From the NCBI RefSeq assembly GCF_049243985.1, contig NC_135369.1, positions 25,652,765-25,716,764 on the forward strand: a stretch of DNA of 64,000 bases. The letters are read 5' to 3'. Origin of the DNA: Paroedura picta (Eukaryota > Chordata > Lepidosauria > Squamata > Gekkonidae). The notes below the pieces were generated by a model. That model ran no database searches. It saw only the letters and a program-made list of their open reading frames with translations, and was not told where the DNA came from. The translations under genes were made by a program, and so were the position numbers. This document shows positions 11,825 through 22,706 of this stretch, piece after piece. Each line of letters begins with the position of its first letter. Position 1 is the stretch's first letter.

Positions 11825-12182
11825 AGAAGAAGAAGAAGAGTTGGTTCTTTTCTCTACCTGAAGGAGTCTCAGATTGGCTTGCGGTCGGCTTTCCTCTCCT
11901 CTCCCCACAACAGACACCCTGTGAGGTAGAAGAAGAATGGGTTCTCATATACTGCTTTTTTCTATCCGAAGGAGTCTCAAAGCAGTTTATGTTCACCTTC
12001 CCTTTCCTCTCCCCACAACAGACACCCTGTGAGGGAGGTGAGGCTGAGAGAGCCCTGATATCACTGTTCAGTCAGAATAGCTTTGTCAGTGCTGTGAGAG
12101 CCCAAGGTCACCCAGCTTGAAGGAGTGGGGAATCAAACCTGGCTGCCAGATTAGAAGTCTGCACTCCTAACCACTACATTAC
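11825..12182 (-). repeat. tRNA-derived SINE with a duplicated tail
   Basis: From the head near 12182 (B-box-like GGTTTGATTCC on the minus strand) it runs to a tail at about 11931. A second tail unit then follows at 11825-11930, with the same CCTCTCCCCACAACAGACAC block. Two tails follow one head. Confidence 0.85.
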
Positions 12183-12279
12183 ATAGTAATTGGATTCTGT
12201 TCGAGCAACGGAATCTTAAAGAGCTGTTTTAATAGGTTTTATTGATTTGAACTAATGTGGAAATTATATTTAAAGTTTT

Positions 12280-12345
12280 AACCACTATGCAATTTGTCAT
12301 AGTGAGGGGCGGCATGAATAAATAAAATAAATAAAATAGTATTAT
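12280..12345 (+). mobile_element. L2-type LINE tail fragment
   Basis: GGGGCGGCATGAATAAATAA followed by AATAAATAAAATAG is an L2-like 3' end. Confidence 0.45.
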
Positions 12346-12356
12346 ATTCTTAAGAG

Positions 12357-12627
12357 CCTTTTGTGGTGAAGGGTGGTAAGGCAGCCGACATGCTCCCTGA
12401 AGCTCTGACCATGAGGCTGGGAGTTCGATTCCAGCAGCCGGCTCCAGGTTGACTCAGCCTTCCATCCATCCGAGGTTGTTAAAACCCAGCTTGCTGGGGG
12501 GTAAAACAGTAATGCCTGGGGAAGAGAATGGCAAAACCACCCTGTATTGAGTCTGCCAAGAAAACGCTAGAGGGCGTCACCCCAAGGGTCAGACATGACC
12601 CAGTGCTTGCACAGGGGATACCTTTAT
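12357..12627 (+). repeat. Sauria-type SINE (tRNA head, BovB-like tail)
   Basis: The head has the B-box-like GGGAGTTCGATTCCAGCAG. The centre has AATGCCTGGGGAAGAGAATG and the tail reads CCCAAGGGTCAGACATGACC then GGGGATACCTTTA. It matches remembered squamate Sauria SINEs. Confidence 0.8.
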
Positions 12628-12900
12628 ATTCTTAATGGCCCTAACCAGTCTCTTGGTTTCAAGAGTAGGAGGCTTTGAGTAAATTAGCTCCAAGTTTTTA
12701 GATTTTTAGAATTTTACAATTTAAATTTAATATTTTAAATTCCTACTAGATATTTATTAATTTATTCATTCATTTAATTTATATGCCACCTCTCACTGTG
12801 ATGTTTTGTACAACATATATTTATGTTGAATTTTTAAATAGATGTGATCTACCCTGAGTCTTGGGGAAAGGTTAGAATAGAAATATAATTTTTAAAAAAT
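12628..12900. other. AT-rich LINE-tail-like sequence
   Basis: TATTTATTAATTTATTCATT at 12751 and CTACCCTGAGTCTTGGGGAA at 12850 resemble worn L2 3' ends in opposite directions. No gene. Confidence 0.35.
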
Positions 12901-13085
12901 ACGTCAGTGCTGTCAAGTCACAATCAACTTAGGGTGACCCCAGGAAGGGCCAAGGCAAGAGCAAAGCAGAGGCGATTTTCCATTGCCTTCCTCCAGCAGA
13001 GCCTTCCCTGGTGGTCTCCCATCCTAAATCTGATGATATCAAGCTCTCCCGTGCTGCTTTCCCTCCTGGAGACCTGCTGAAATCT
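12901..13085 (-). repeat. 5S rRNA-derived SINE with BovB-like tail, partial
   Basis: The minus strand reads AGGATGGGAGACCACCAGGG, like the 3' part of 5S rRNA. It then runs GGAAGGCAATGGAAAATCGC and GGGTCACCCTAAGTTGATTG, a BovB-type end. Confidence 0.75.
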
Positions 13086-13147
13086 CTTCTGCATGAGTAA
13101 AGAAGACCCACTGACATTTGCACCCAGTATATCTCTCTCTCTTGCCA

Positions 13148-13149
13148 AC

Positions 13150-13207
<58 letters not shown>

Positions 13208-15946
13208 TCGATTTATTTCCCGCCACTCCCAAATGGCTCGCGGCGGGTTACAATGTCTTAAAAAACCCATTAAAACTCCCATTAAAAGACTTTAAAATGT
13301 CACAACATGGCAGCACAATAATAAGATCCCCTTCCTACCCCCATTCCTAAAAAGGGGGGGGTGGAGGAGAAGGAGGTCAACGATGTTCAGGAAGCCCGAG
13401 GGAGAGCAGTCGATGTACCCCGGCAGCCCCAGCCTCAACCATAGACCTGGCGGAAGAGCTCCGTCTTGCAGGCCCTGCGGAACGTTAAAGGGTCCCGCAG
13501 GGCCCGCAGCTCACCCGGGAGCTCATTCCACCAGGTGGGGGCCAGGACCGAAAAGGCTCTGGCCCTGGTCGAGGCTAGGCGTGCTTCCCTAGGGCCGGGA
13601 ACGACCAGAAGATTCTCACTCGCAGAGCGCAGAGCCCTGCGGGGGGCATAGGGCACTAGGCGGTCCCTCAGGTATGTGGGTCCCAGCCTGCGTAAAGCCT
13701 TAAAGGTTAGAACCAGAACCTTGAACCGGATCCGGACAGCAATTGGTAACCAGTGCAGCTGCCTCAGCACAGGCTGGATGTGGGCCCTCCAAGGTGTGCC
13801 GGTGAGGACCCTAGCGGCTGCATTTTGTACCAGCTGGAGTTTCCGGATCAGAGACAGGGGTAGGCCCGCGTAGAGCGAGTTACAGAAATCTAATCTGGAG
13901 GTGACTGTTGCATGGATCACAGTGGCCAGGTGTTCGGGGGACAGGTAGGGCGCTAGTAGCCGGGCTTGGCGAAGATGGAAAAATGCCTGGCCGGCTACTT
14001 TCCTGACCTGCGCCTCCATAGTCAGGGAGGCATCAATGGTCACACCCAAGTTTCTAGCCTGGGACGCGATGGTAAGATGCGCCCCTGCCAGGGTGGGTAA
14101 ATGCGCTTCCTGTTCCCGCCCCCTACTTCCCAGCCACAGGACCTCCGTCTTGGAGGGGTTGAGTTTCAGGCGACTCTGCTCAAACCATTCTGTCACTGCT
14201 TCCAAACATCTGGCGAATGGTTCCGGGGGGGAGTCTGGGTGGCCGTCCATGAGGAGATAGAGTTGGGTGTCATCAGCGTACTGATGGCAGCCCAACCCAA
14301 AACTCCGTACCAGCTGGGCCAGAGGGCGCATGAAGATGTTAAATAGTGTGGGGGAGAGAACCGCGCCCTGTGGGACCCCACAAGGGAGTCCATAAGGGCG
14401 CGAGAGCTCATCCCCCACTGCAACCCTCTGGGTCCGGTTCTGGAGGAAGGAGCGTATCCAGCGCAAGGCTGTACCCCGTATCCCCGTACCGGCGAGGCGG
14501 TGGCCCAATATCTCATGGTCCACGGTGTCGAAAGCAGCCGACAGATCCAGAAGGACCAGCACGGCTGACCCGCCTCTATCCAGCTGGCGACGGAGATCAT
14601 CCAGCAAAGCGACCAACACCGTCTCCACCCCGTGGCCAGGACGGAAGCCAGACTGATATGGATCGAGTGCCGAAGTTTCATCCAAGAAAGCTAGGAGCTG
14701 GTCCGCCGCAGCCCTTTCCACCACCTTGCCCAGGAACGCTAGGTGCGACACCGGGCGGTAGTTGGCAGGGTCCTGCGGGTCCAGCGTTGATTTTTTCAGG
14801 AGAGGGCGAACCACTGCCTCCTTCAGCCGCTCGGGGAATTCCCCGGAACTCAGGGAAAGGTTGATAATATCCCTGAGTTGGCCTCCTATCCCCTCTCCGC
14901 TCCCCTTGAGAAGCCAAGAGGGACAGGGATCAAGGGGGCAGGTGGTCGCCCTGACCGACCCCAGCAACTTGTCCACTTCGGAAGAAGAGAGCCGTCTGAA
15001 GCCATCAAACCTCGCTGCCAAAGACGGCCAACAGGTCTCCAGTTCATTTACTGTATTAATTGTGACAGGAAGGTCATGGCGAAGCGACAAGACTTTATCC
15101 GCAAAAAAGCTCGCTAATGCCTCGCAGCCAAGTGCCAATTGACTAATATTTTGGCGCCCCTGAAGGGCGGTAAGGGATCTAACTACCCTAAATAATTGGG
15201 CCGGGCGAGAGCTTGCGGACGCGATTTCCATGGCGAAGAACTCTCGCTTCGCCACTTTCACCGCCATCTCATACGCCCTCATAAGCGTGCGATAAGATGT
15301 TCTTGCAGCTTCGTCGCGAGTCTTCCGCCACACTCGCTCTAGTCGTCTCACCTCCCTCTTCTTTTCCCGGAGCACCCCCGTGTACCAGGGGGCCCGTTTG
15401 AGTCGAGGGCAGAGAGGACGCTTAGGGGCAATCTCATCTATAGCGGCTGTCAGACGGGACTGCCAGTCCTCTACTAACGCCGCCAGTGAGTTGCCAGGAG
15501 GCATCGGGTCCCGCAGAGCATTCCGGAAACCAATTGGATCCATGAGTCTCCGCGGGCGGGCAAAAGTGCGCCCGCCGCCCAACTGGGGAGGGGGTGGCAT
15601 CACAAGCCGGGCCCGCAGGGCATAGTGGTCTGACCATGGCACGGCCAAAGCTGGCTCCAGAACCACCTCTATCCCGGCACCGAAAATCAAGTCAAGCGTG
15701 TGGCCGGCGTGATGAGTGGGACCGGCAACAAATTGCGAGAGCCCTAGTGTCGCCATGGATGACACCAGGTCCCCACCAAGTCCTGAAGTAGGCGAGTCCG
15801 CGTGGACATTGAAGTCACCCAGGATTAAGAGCCTAGGGAACTGCAACGCCCAGGCGGCCGCCGCCTCCAGCAGGCGGGGCAGGGCATCTGGTGGCGCGTT
15901 GGGCGGACGGTATACCAGCCAGATGGCTCTCAAAACTGGCCCCATT
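13148..15946 (-). mobile_element. recent L2-clade LINE, 5'-truncated, with TAA-repeat tail
   Basis: The element reads from about 15946 to a (TAA)n tail, seen as (ATT)n on the plus strand at 13150-13207. Its 3' UTR ends in CCGCCGCGAGCCATTTGGGA and GAAATAAAT. The reading frame is entire, unlike every other L2 piece here, so the insertion is young. The N-terminal part of the endonuclease and the 5' UTR are absent, which is usual 5' truncation. Confidence 0.92.
13435..15945 (-). CDS. L2 LINE ORF2 protein: partial endonuclease plus reverse transcriptase (836 codons)
   Basis: The open frame encodes the C-terminal half of an apurinic-type endonuclease (LLILGDFNVHADSP near residue 40, then VPWSDHYAL). 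A reverse transcriptase follows, with LKEAVVRPLLKK, ANYRPVSHLAFLGKVVER, DLSAAFDTVDHEIL, GVPQGAVLSPTLFNIFM and the catalytic QYADDTQLY. The C-terminal part has LQLVQNAAARVLTGTPW, LHWLPIAVRIRFKVLVLTFK and WWNELPGELRALRDPLTFRR. These blocks and their order are typical of the L2 clade. There are no stops or shifts through the frame. The first Met is not the native start, because the element is cut in the endonuclease. It works as a retrotransposon protein, not a host gene. Confidence 0.93.
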   Translation of the reverse strand: MGPVLRAIWLVYRPPNAPPDALPRLLEAAAAWALQFPRLLILGDFNVHADSPTSGLGGDLVSSMATLGLSQFVAGPTHHAGHTLDLIFGAGIEVVLEPALAVPWSDHYALRARLVMPPPPQLGGGRTFARPRRLMDPIGFRNALRDPMPPGNSLAALVEDWQSRLTAAIDEIAPKRPLCPRLKRAPWYTGVLREKKREVRRLERVWRKTRDEAARTSYRTLMRAYEMAVKVAKREFFAMEIASASSRPAQLFRVVRSLTALQGRQNISQLALGCEALASFFADKVLSLRHDLPVTINTVNELETCWPSLAARFDGFRRLSSSEVDKLLGSVRATTCPLDPCPSWLLKGSGEGIGGQLRDIINLSLSSGEFPERLKEAVVRPLLKKSTLDPQDPANYRPVSHLAFLGKVVERAAADQLLAFLDETSALDPYQSGFRPGHGVETVLVALLDDLRRQLDRGGSAVLVLLDLSAAFDTVDHEILGHRLAGTGIRGTALRWIRSFLQNRTQRVAVGDELSRPYGLPCGVPQGAVLSPTLFNIFMRPLAQLVRSFGLGCHQYADDTQLYLLMDGHPDSPPEPFARCLEAVTEWFEQSRLKLNPSKTEVLWLGSRGREQEAHLPTLAGAHLTIASQARNLGVTIDASLTMEAQVRKVAGQAFFHLRQARLLAPYLSPEHLATVIHATVTSRLDFCNSLYAGLPLSLIRKLQLVQNAAARVLTGTPWRAHIQPVLRQLHWLPIAVRIRFKVLVLTFKALRRLGPTYLRDRLVPYAPRRALRSASENLLVVPGPREARLASTRARAFSVLAPTWWNELPGELRALRDPLTFRRACKTELFRQVYG

Positions 15947-16326
15947 GTACTTGATCCTTGTGGCGCAATCTGGCATTTCTTGCTTGTGCTGGGAAACCAC
16001 CACGCTCCGACACATTTCCTCTTGCCCTAAGTCTGTCCTTAGACTGCAATGTTCACGTTTTGCTTGTAAAAGCTGCCTCGCCTGTTCTGGATTCTGTCTT
16101 GGGAAGCTACACGGCTGGCGAGAGTTCAGAACTTCAGCAGTGGGATCGAGGCCCTCTAAAAAGGCACATGCTTGCAGACAAAAGACTGTAAAAATCGTCT
16201 GGGGGCTAAAAAAGGGGTCTATCTGATTTGCCAGCAGCTAATATGGTTTTGAGTACCATTTACTTGAACAATTTGGCCCCTTCCATCATCTGCTGAAGGA
16301 GCACCGAGAGCAGCTTAAAACAGATG
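15947..16326. other. no recognisable feature
   Basis: Unique-looking flank of the L2 insertion. A target-site duplication could not be found by eye. Confidence 0.4.
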
Positions 16327-16613
16327 AAGAAGAAGAGGAAAAGTTGGTTCTTATATGCCGCTTTTCTCTACCTGAAGGAGGCTCAAAGTGGCTTACAGTC
16401 ACCTTCCCTTTCCTCTCCCCAGAACAGACACCCTGTGAGGTGGGTGAGGCTGAGAGAGCCCTGATACTACTGCCTGGTCAGAACAGCTTTATCAGTGCTG
16501 TGATGAGCCCAAGCTCACTCAGCTGGCTGCATGTGGGGGAGCGGGGAATCAAACCCAGCTTGCCAGATTAGAGGTCTGCACTCCTAACCACTACACCAAA
16601 TTGGCTCTATACA
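16327..16613 (-). repeat. tRNA-derived SINE, full-length
   Basis: On the minus strand the head has GTGTAGTGGTTAGGAGTGC and the B-box-like GGTTTGATTCC. The tail carries AAAGCGGCATATAAGAACC and ends in CTTCTTC repeats. Confidence 0.92.
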
Positions 16614-16691
16614 CTAACCTAAAATGTTTAATGTCCTTCGTAATATTTATATTGGTTAACATGGCATGTTACTATTTATCCTTCATTTCAG

Positions 16692-16900
16692 TTAGGGTTA
16701 CAATCACAAGGTGGTGGCTGGAGAACTCCTGGGATTATAATTGATCTCCTGGCCACAGGGATCATTAAACCTAGAGAAAATTATTGCTTTGGAAGGTGAA
16801 CCCTAAAGCACTGTACCCCCATGATGTCCTTCCTCTCCCCAAGCCCCGGTCTTCTCCGACTCCACTCCAGAAATCTCCAACTTGGAGCTGGAAACCCTAA
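16692..16900 (-). mobile_element. GTTGCCAGC-ended MITE
   Basis: Minus-strand copy with AGGGTTTCCAGCTCCAAG at one end and CTGGAGATCAATTATAATCC inside. Confidence 0.75.
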
Positions 16901-17446
16901 TGTCCATTCTGTTCAGATTTCTGCATTCTTAAATAAATACTGAAAATTATCAGTGTTGTGATCAAACTGATCAAACCTCTCAAGCCACAGACCAAAATAT
17001 CCAGCTAAAATTAGTATTAAAAGCAACATGGAGTACAATAAATAAAACAACTGGTCACAAAGAACATTACATTAACAGTTAACTTCATCATTGCATAATC
17101 CTTAATCCCCTTGTACAAAAATGCAATTAATATTAGTACTAGTTAATAGCCATTCACTTCAAAGTCTCTCTGAAAAAGTCTGGCGCTTAAATGATACCCA
17201 AGGGGCAGCACACAGAACACAGACGCACTTGCCACGGCAGAGCATGGAGGGAGCAGACCTGAAAACAATCAGTTATGACTGTCTGCCAATGGCAGGGTGG
17301 GAGATGGACAGACCTGACCCCGGAGTTCTTTTCCTGCGCAAGCCCCACTTGAAATGAACAATAATGCTCTTAAATAGCTCCCAGTCATGTCTGTGGGTTT
17401 GCACAAAGGATTACGCTCTTTGTAGATGATTGTGTACCATGTAGGG
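16901..17446. other. no recognisable feature
   Basis: Unassigned AT-rich sequence. Confidence 0.4.
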
Positions 17447-17634
17447 CAGGGGTAGTCAACCTGTGGTCCTCCAGATGTCCATGGACTACAATTCCCATGA
17501 GCCATGGACTACAGATGTCCATGGACTACAATTCATGGACATGGGAATTCATGGGAATTGTAGTCCATGGACATGGGAATTCATGGGAATTGTAGTCCAT
17601 GGACATCTGGAGGACCACAGGTTGACTACCCCTG
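17447..17634. mobile_element. fold-back hAT MITE with internally re-copied arms
   Basis: Ends CAGGGGTAGTCAACC and GGTTGACTACCCCTG are flanked by a perfect 8-bp duplication ATGTAGGG (17439-17446, 17635-17642). The centre holds several extra copies of CCATGGACTACAATTC and its complement. Confidence 0.93.
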
Positions 17635-17642
17635 ATGTAGGG

Positions 17643-17805
17643 CATTTCTCCCAGAATGACAATTTATCTCTACTGATATCTCTCAGTTGCCCCGGCGAAA
17701 ATGGCAGCTTTGGAGGGCTGGCCTTATGGAAACACATCTCTGCAGAACTCCTTCCCAAGCCTCCATTCCTAATTCCAGGAATTTCCCAACCCAGAGCCCC
17801 AAATA
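17643..17805 (-). mobile_element. GTTGCCAGC-ended MITE, truncated
   Basis: AAAATGGCAGCTTTGGAGGG and GGAATTTCCCAACCCAGAGC are shared with other copies. Confidence 0.7.
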
Positions 17806-18007
17806 GAACAGTAACGTTTGGATGGGCAAAGGTCTGTTTCCAGGAAGATACTGGAAGAGCACTGGATGGAGGGGAGATCTGTGTGGTGCTGCACAGCCTC
17901 AGGTCATGTCTATTAAAGCTTAACATTTCAGTGGTCCCCCAAGTGGTGGTAAGTAATTCTTTTATCAAGTCACAAAGGGTTGCCAAGTCTCTTGAGGGGG
18001 GGGGGTA
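17806..18007. other. no recognisable feature
   Basis: Short unassigned stretch ending in a G run. Confidence 0.4.
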
Positions 18008-18206
18008 TAGGGTTGCCAGCTCCAGGCTGGGAAACTCCCAGAGATTTGGGGGTTGAGCCTGGGGAGGGCAAGGGCCTCAGTGGGGTTCAATGCCATAGAC
18101 TCCACCCTCCAAAGCATCCATTTTCTCCTGGGAACTGATCCCTGTACAGTAGAATAAGTTATTATTCCAGAGGATCTGCAGGCCACACCTGGAGGCTGGC
18201 ATCTTT
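18008..18206 (+). mobile_element. GTTGCCAGC-ended MITE, full copy
   Basis: Starts AGGGTTGCCAGCTCCAGGC and ends CACACCTGGAGGCTGGCATC, so the terminal inverted repeat is clear. It contains ATGCCATAGACTCCACCCTC. Confidence 0.85.
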
Positions 18207-18253
18207 TCCCCAGAAAATGACCTGATCTGGAGCATTCTCCCCCCCTCCCTCCA

Positions 18254-18358
18254 AAAGAAAAGAAAGAAAAGAAAAGAAAAGAAAAGAAAAGAAAAGAAAA
18301 GAAAAGAAAAGAAAAGAAAAGAAAAGAAAAGAAAAGAAAAGAAAAGAAAAGAAAGAAA
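18254..18358 (+). repeat. (AAAAG)n microsatellite
   Basis: About 20 near-perfect AAAAG units. Confidence 0.97.
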
Positions 18359-18894
18359 GCCTGTGTTGCTCAAGCCCAGGGTGTCCAAATGCAACAGAGA
18401 GGTGTGTAGAGGCAGAAATGTCAAGGGTCCAATGACTGGTCTGGGAGCATTTGATGCTTTGGAATTTCTGAAGTGAAGCAGGTACAGACCAACCAGCAAC
18501 TCAGCAGGGGGATCTCTGGGTTCCAAGGCAAGAGCAGGAAGATACGAAAGAAATATTTGAAAGTCAGGAAGCACCTGTAGATTTTCCCACCCTGAAAGGA
18601 GAAGCGAGAGTGACCAAAATTCTGCACTTCTCTGAGAGTGAGACCTCCTCTGGTTCTTTCCTCTCAGTGGCTGCTCTTAACATGAACTCTGTCACTAAGG
18701 GGTTAAAGGTACATAACTCAAGGTCAACCTACATATGTTGATGTATTATTTAATGTTAAAATATGGGTGTAGTGGGTGGGAATGGATTTTGACCAGAGCT
18801 ACAGCTGTGGACATGGGGAAGAGATTCAATCACCTCTACCTCCCCCTGATCTGCTTGTTAGCCTGGTATATGTGTGGGGAAGACTGGCAATGAG
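18359..18894. other. no recognisable feature
   Basis: Unassigned sequence. Confidence 0.4.
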
Positions 18895-19060
18895 GCTAGG
18901 GTTGCCAGCTATGGGGTAGGACATTCCACAAGGTTTTTTTTGGGGGGGGGGGTTGGAGCTTGGGGACGGATCTCAGCAGGGATGCTATGCCATAGAGTCC
19001 ACCCCACTGATATATGGAGATTAGATATCAGAGGTCCCACCTGGAGTCTAACTGCAGCTA
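18895..19060 (+). mobile_element. GTTGCCAGC-ended MITE, internally shortened
   Basis: Starts AGGGTTGCCAGCTATGGGG, contains GCCATAGAGTCCACCCCAC and ends GTCCCACCTGGAGTCTAACT. Confidence 0.8.
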
Positions 19061-20007
19061 AGAAGTAAAATTTCTATCAGAAAAATGGTGCAAGGAGAAA
19101 GAATTAACCCCCCCCCCATCCAAACTGGGCCTTCCCACTGCTGCTTTTTGTTGTTAAAAAGAATACCTCAGGAAATCTAATCACAGATCTCTCACAGAAC
19201 CCTCATGTTGACCTTCATTCAGGTGATCAATGGATTCTTCTTCAGTAGCTTTGGTCCTTAATAATTAGGATAGGGCTACCAATGAGTATTCACAGTAATG
19301 CTAAACGGAGCTGTCTTGTTCAGAAGCAGTCTGTCTCTGAGCCAGCCACCAAGGATAGGTGGGAGGGGAAGGCCTTTGCAATCTGCCTGTGAGATTCCAG
19401 AGCCATCCTGCTGGAATCAGAGGGGGTGATGCTTGGTGGGCCATGGCCTTGTACGTGCGATGTTATGTTCCTTGATATGCAGACCCATCCATTCCCAGAT
19501 TGTGCCCAGAGCCAGCTACTGTCTCCCAGCTGATGGTTATTTGATTTCTCTTCATCTTAAAAGCCTTAATTTAATACAGAAGGTGGTTGTTTACAATCCC
19601 AAGAAGGCTCAGCCTTGGAGTTCTTATTTGGACACACAGAGCAGATTTTGGAGGGGTGGGTAGGGGAAAGATTCAGTTTGGACCAAGATATTTGTTGGAG
19701 AGGCTTGCTGTCACATCTAGCTTGTGTACTGGTTTTACAATTGGCATCACAGTGCTTGCAGGCTAGCTTCATCTACAGAATTTCTACTAGGCAGGCATCT
19801 CATAAGGATGTAGGAAGAGCCCTTTCAGAAAAAGGTAGCAACCCTGACAAGGCAATCCCACTGTCCACCTTCTGATTCCAGGCTCTGATCATTCACAACA
19901 TGGGACTGGGATTTACTTCTTCATCAATTATACTTTCTCAGTGCTGCCATGTTAGGTTTGTGGTCCTCATTTCTAATGCTGAGTGAAAATGCCTTCCCTC
20001 CCTCCCT
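19061..20007. other. no recognisable feature
   Basis: Unassigned sequence with a C run near 19110. Confidence 0.4.
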
Positions 20008-20080
20008 GTTATTTATTTATTTGTTTGTTTGTGAAACATTTGTATGCTTCCTTTCTACAAAACTTCGGGTTCCTAAGGTA
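20008..20080 (-). mobile_element. L2-type LINE tail fragment
   Basis: TTATTTATTTATTTGTTTGT then a CTTTCTACAAAACTTCGGGT-type end, read as the reverse of an L2 3' end. Confidence 0.45.
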
Positions 20081-20307
20081 AAGAGCTAACAAATCAGTAT
20101 CAGATATGTACGTTTTGCTATTGTCCCATATTCTGTTTGTTTGACCAGTCTGTCATATCTGGTAAAGATTCTTTTTTCCATCTTGATGCATACAAGATCC
20201 TAGCAGCTATTGCCATGTATTGGTATCTATCAGATTTTCAATATCTTTTGCATCTCATCATGAATCATAATCCAACATTTCCTTGTTTTTTGACAAGTCC
20301 ACCCATT

Positions 20308-20390
20308 GTCTGTCTGTCTGTCTGTGTGTCTGTCTATCTATCTATCCATCTATCCATCTATCATCTATCATCTATCATCTATCATCTATA
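20308..20390 (+). repeat. compound TCTG/TCTA/ATCATCT microsatellite
   Basis: TCTG units pass into TCTA, ATCC and then CATCTAT units. Confidence 0.95.
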
Positions 20391-20392
20391 AC

Positions 20393-20738
20393 ACTTGCTA
20401 GTCTTTAGGAGCAATATATGTTTTAAAACATTTCATTTCAGTTTTCTTGTTCTGGTCTAAATGACTGTAAATAAAGTGTTTGTTGCATACCAGTTTTCTT
20501 TTAGCATTTGACATTGAGTAAATTTCAAGTTATTTTAGAAGAAAATGGAGTTAAATTATATTGATCAGTAAAACTGAGATGGAAAGGAAAAATTGATCTA
20601 TAGACTATATATGTAAACTTTAGGGAAAAGGTATACTTTAGAAAAAACTGTAGTGTGTGATGTATGATATCATTATGATACAAAATAACAAGATATAAAT
20701 TTGTAGAATGCCAGCTTAATGCTCTTTTTTATAATAAA
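20393..20738. other. no recognisable feature
   Basis: AT-rich unassigned sequence. Confidence 0.4.
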
Positions 20739-20883
20739 GGGTAAAGGTAAAGGTATCCCCTGTGCAAGCACCGGGTCATGTCTGACCCTTGGGGTGATGC
20801 CCTCTAGCGTTTTCATGGCAGACTCAATACGGGGTGGTTTGCCAGTGCCTTCCCCAGTCATTACCGTTTACCCCCCAGCAGTT
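20739..20883 (-). repeat. Sauria-type SINE, 3' half
   Basis: GGTAAAGGTATCCCCTGTGC and GGGTCATGTCTGACCCTTGG are the reverse complement of the tail of the 12357-12627 copy. Confidence 0.85.
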
Positions 20884-21400
20884 CTTAATATCTAGGGTTT
20901 CCTTTTTCTAAAAGAATAAAGAAAAAATAGAAAAATGTTAAAATACAAATAAATAATATATAAATGTTTTGAGCCATTAAATAAAACAAGCCATAGAGGG
21001 CTGTAAAGGTCAATACCAGCACCTTGAACTGAATCCAAAAGCGTATTGGGAGCCAGTGTAGGTGAAGCAAGACCGGAACGATAAGGTCACTATGATTTAT
21101 TCTAATCAACATTCTAGCTGTGGCATTCTTTACCAACTGTAACGTCTAGGCAATCTTCAAGGGAAGCCCCATGTAGAAAGCATTGTAGTAGCCTATGCAT
21201 CATGCTACCAGGTCACGCATTGCAGTGGCTAGATCTTTTCTGCTCAGGAACAGCTGCTGCTGATTCATCAGCCAAAGCTGGTGAAAGGCATCCCTGGATG
21301 CTGATGCCACCTTTTTATTCAATAGGAGGCCTCGATTGAGCAGCACCTGCAAGCAAAAACATGCTCCTTCATGGAACCATCCCTGGGTCAAATTGTTAGG
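20884..21400 (-). mobile_element. decayed L2 LINE fragment
   Basis: The minus strand gives MVKNATARMLIR, LLHLHWLPIRFWIQFKVLVL and TFTALYGL, the C-terminal part of the L2 polyprotein, then an AT-rich end near 20900. Confidence 0.8.
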
Positions 21401-21828
21401 GGAGTTTTCAAAACTCTATAGACTCCCACTTCCTTGAGAGAAAAAGATACACTCAGGTTTTCAGCCTATCAGAGGGTCAGAGCATGTAGTTTTAATAGAA
21501 CAATGATACTGATCCTAGCAAGAGAGCCTAGCAAGATTCTGATCCGCCGAACACAATTCAAAGATCTTTTCTTATAGGATAAAAAAGACAAAAGGCCAGG
21601 GTCTAAAATTCCTAAATCAGGTTGTAGAGAGAAAAGGAAAATGAAACCCTTAATACATTTTTCATGAGCAATAAGGATGGAACAGACCCTTGACTGAGAT
21701 GGGTTTGCTTCGAGATCAACTGATCAAAAAACAGATTTTTGAGCAAGGATTGGAGGACGGAAGCATCCTAAAATATTCAACCTTAGGCTAACAATTCCCT
21801 CCCAAAAATCCATTAATGCCTGCTGCCC
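21401..21828. other. no recognisable feature
   Basis: Unassigned sequence. Confidence 0.4.
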
Positions 21829-22032
21829 CTGGACCTGTTTGCAGTGTTATAGTTACCTTTGTTACAGTTATTAATGTTAATAATATTAATGTTGTGGTTA
21901 TCTATATGTTATGGAGAAGCTAAGTTCCTTGTATTGTTTCTATGTTTTATGTAAACAGCCCTGAGCCTCTGGGGAGGGCGGTATGTAAATAAATAAATAA
22001 ACAAAGAAAGAAATACATAAACAAATAAATAG
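21829..22032 (+). mobile_element. L2 LINE 3' UTR and tail
   Basis: Ends with AGCCCTGAGCCTCTGGGGAG, GGCGGTATGTAAATAAATAA and a mixed AAAT tail. Confidence 0.75.
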
Positions 22033-22706
22033 AAGTCAATGCAAGCCACTCCACTATGATTAATTAAGGCCTGTCAAACAGGATCTAAAACCATGATTTG
22101 AAATTGCTTTATTGATCACACTTAATCTTAACTTTTGTTGACATCTGAATGCAGACATCCTGGCCATTTCCTGTTTTGTTTCCTTTGCTCTCTTAAGTGA
22201 TTCCTGCCTATAGGGACACCTGGGCAGAGCAAAGGTGATGAAACCAGAGATCATCTGCAGCCCAAATCCTGATTTCACAAACTAACCATAGTTAAAAGAA
22301 CCCAAGTTTGCATGCCATCTCTGAACTAGAGCCAGAGACTGAACATGCTCACAGTTCAAATGAAGTGTATTAATCCCTCCTATTACTAACATTTCACTGA
22401 GGGCAAAGAGTTATTCAGAAAAGCTTCTGAATTAGCCGAAAGAACAATGTAGGCACGGCACTCGTTATAACAGTTGCACAAACCCCCACACGAAGTACAA
22501 CTACCTTGTGGCATAAATATGAGAGCTTACTGAGGGATTCAGAGTGATGAAATGTTGGGACAAATGTTTAGAGGACACGTGGAGGAAAATTCAGGACATA
22601 CACGATGGAGCATGAGTTATCATGCCTGCTCACAAAAGTCACTGTAAAGAATCGTAAATCTTTGCTTCGCTCTTAGCAATACTTTCCAAACCTTCCAAGG
22701 AGATAG
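22033..22706. other. no recognisable feature
   Basis: Unassigned sequence. Confidence 0.4.

Noticed and set aside
12929-13350. Frames with runs of Asn or Tyr
   Set aside because: They are translations of the (ATT)n tail of the L2 LINE.
13435-15945. Long frame as a possible host gene
   Set aside because: All motifs are those of an L2 endonuclease and reverse transcriptase.
18077-18574. Phe-rich 165-codon frame
   Set aside because: Its centre is the (AAAAG)n microsatellite read in reverse, and its ends lie in a MITE and unassigned DNA.
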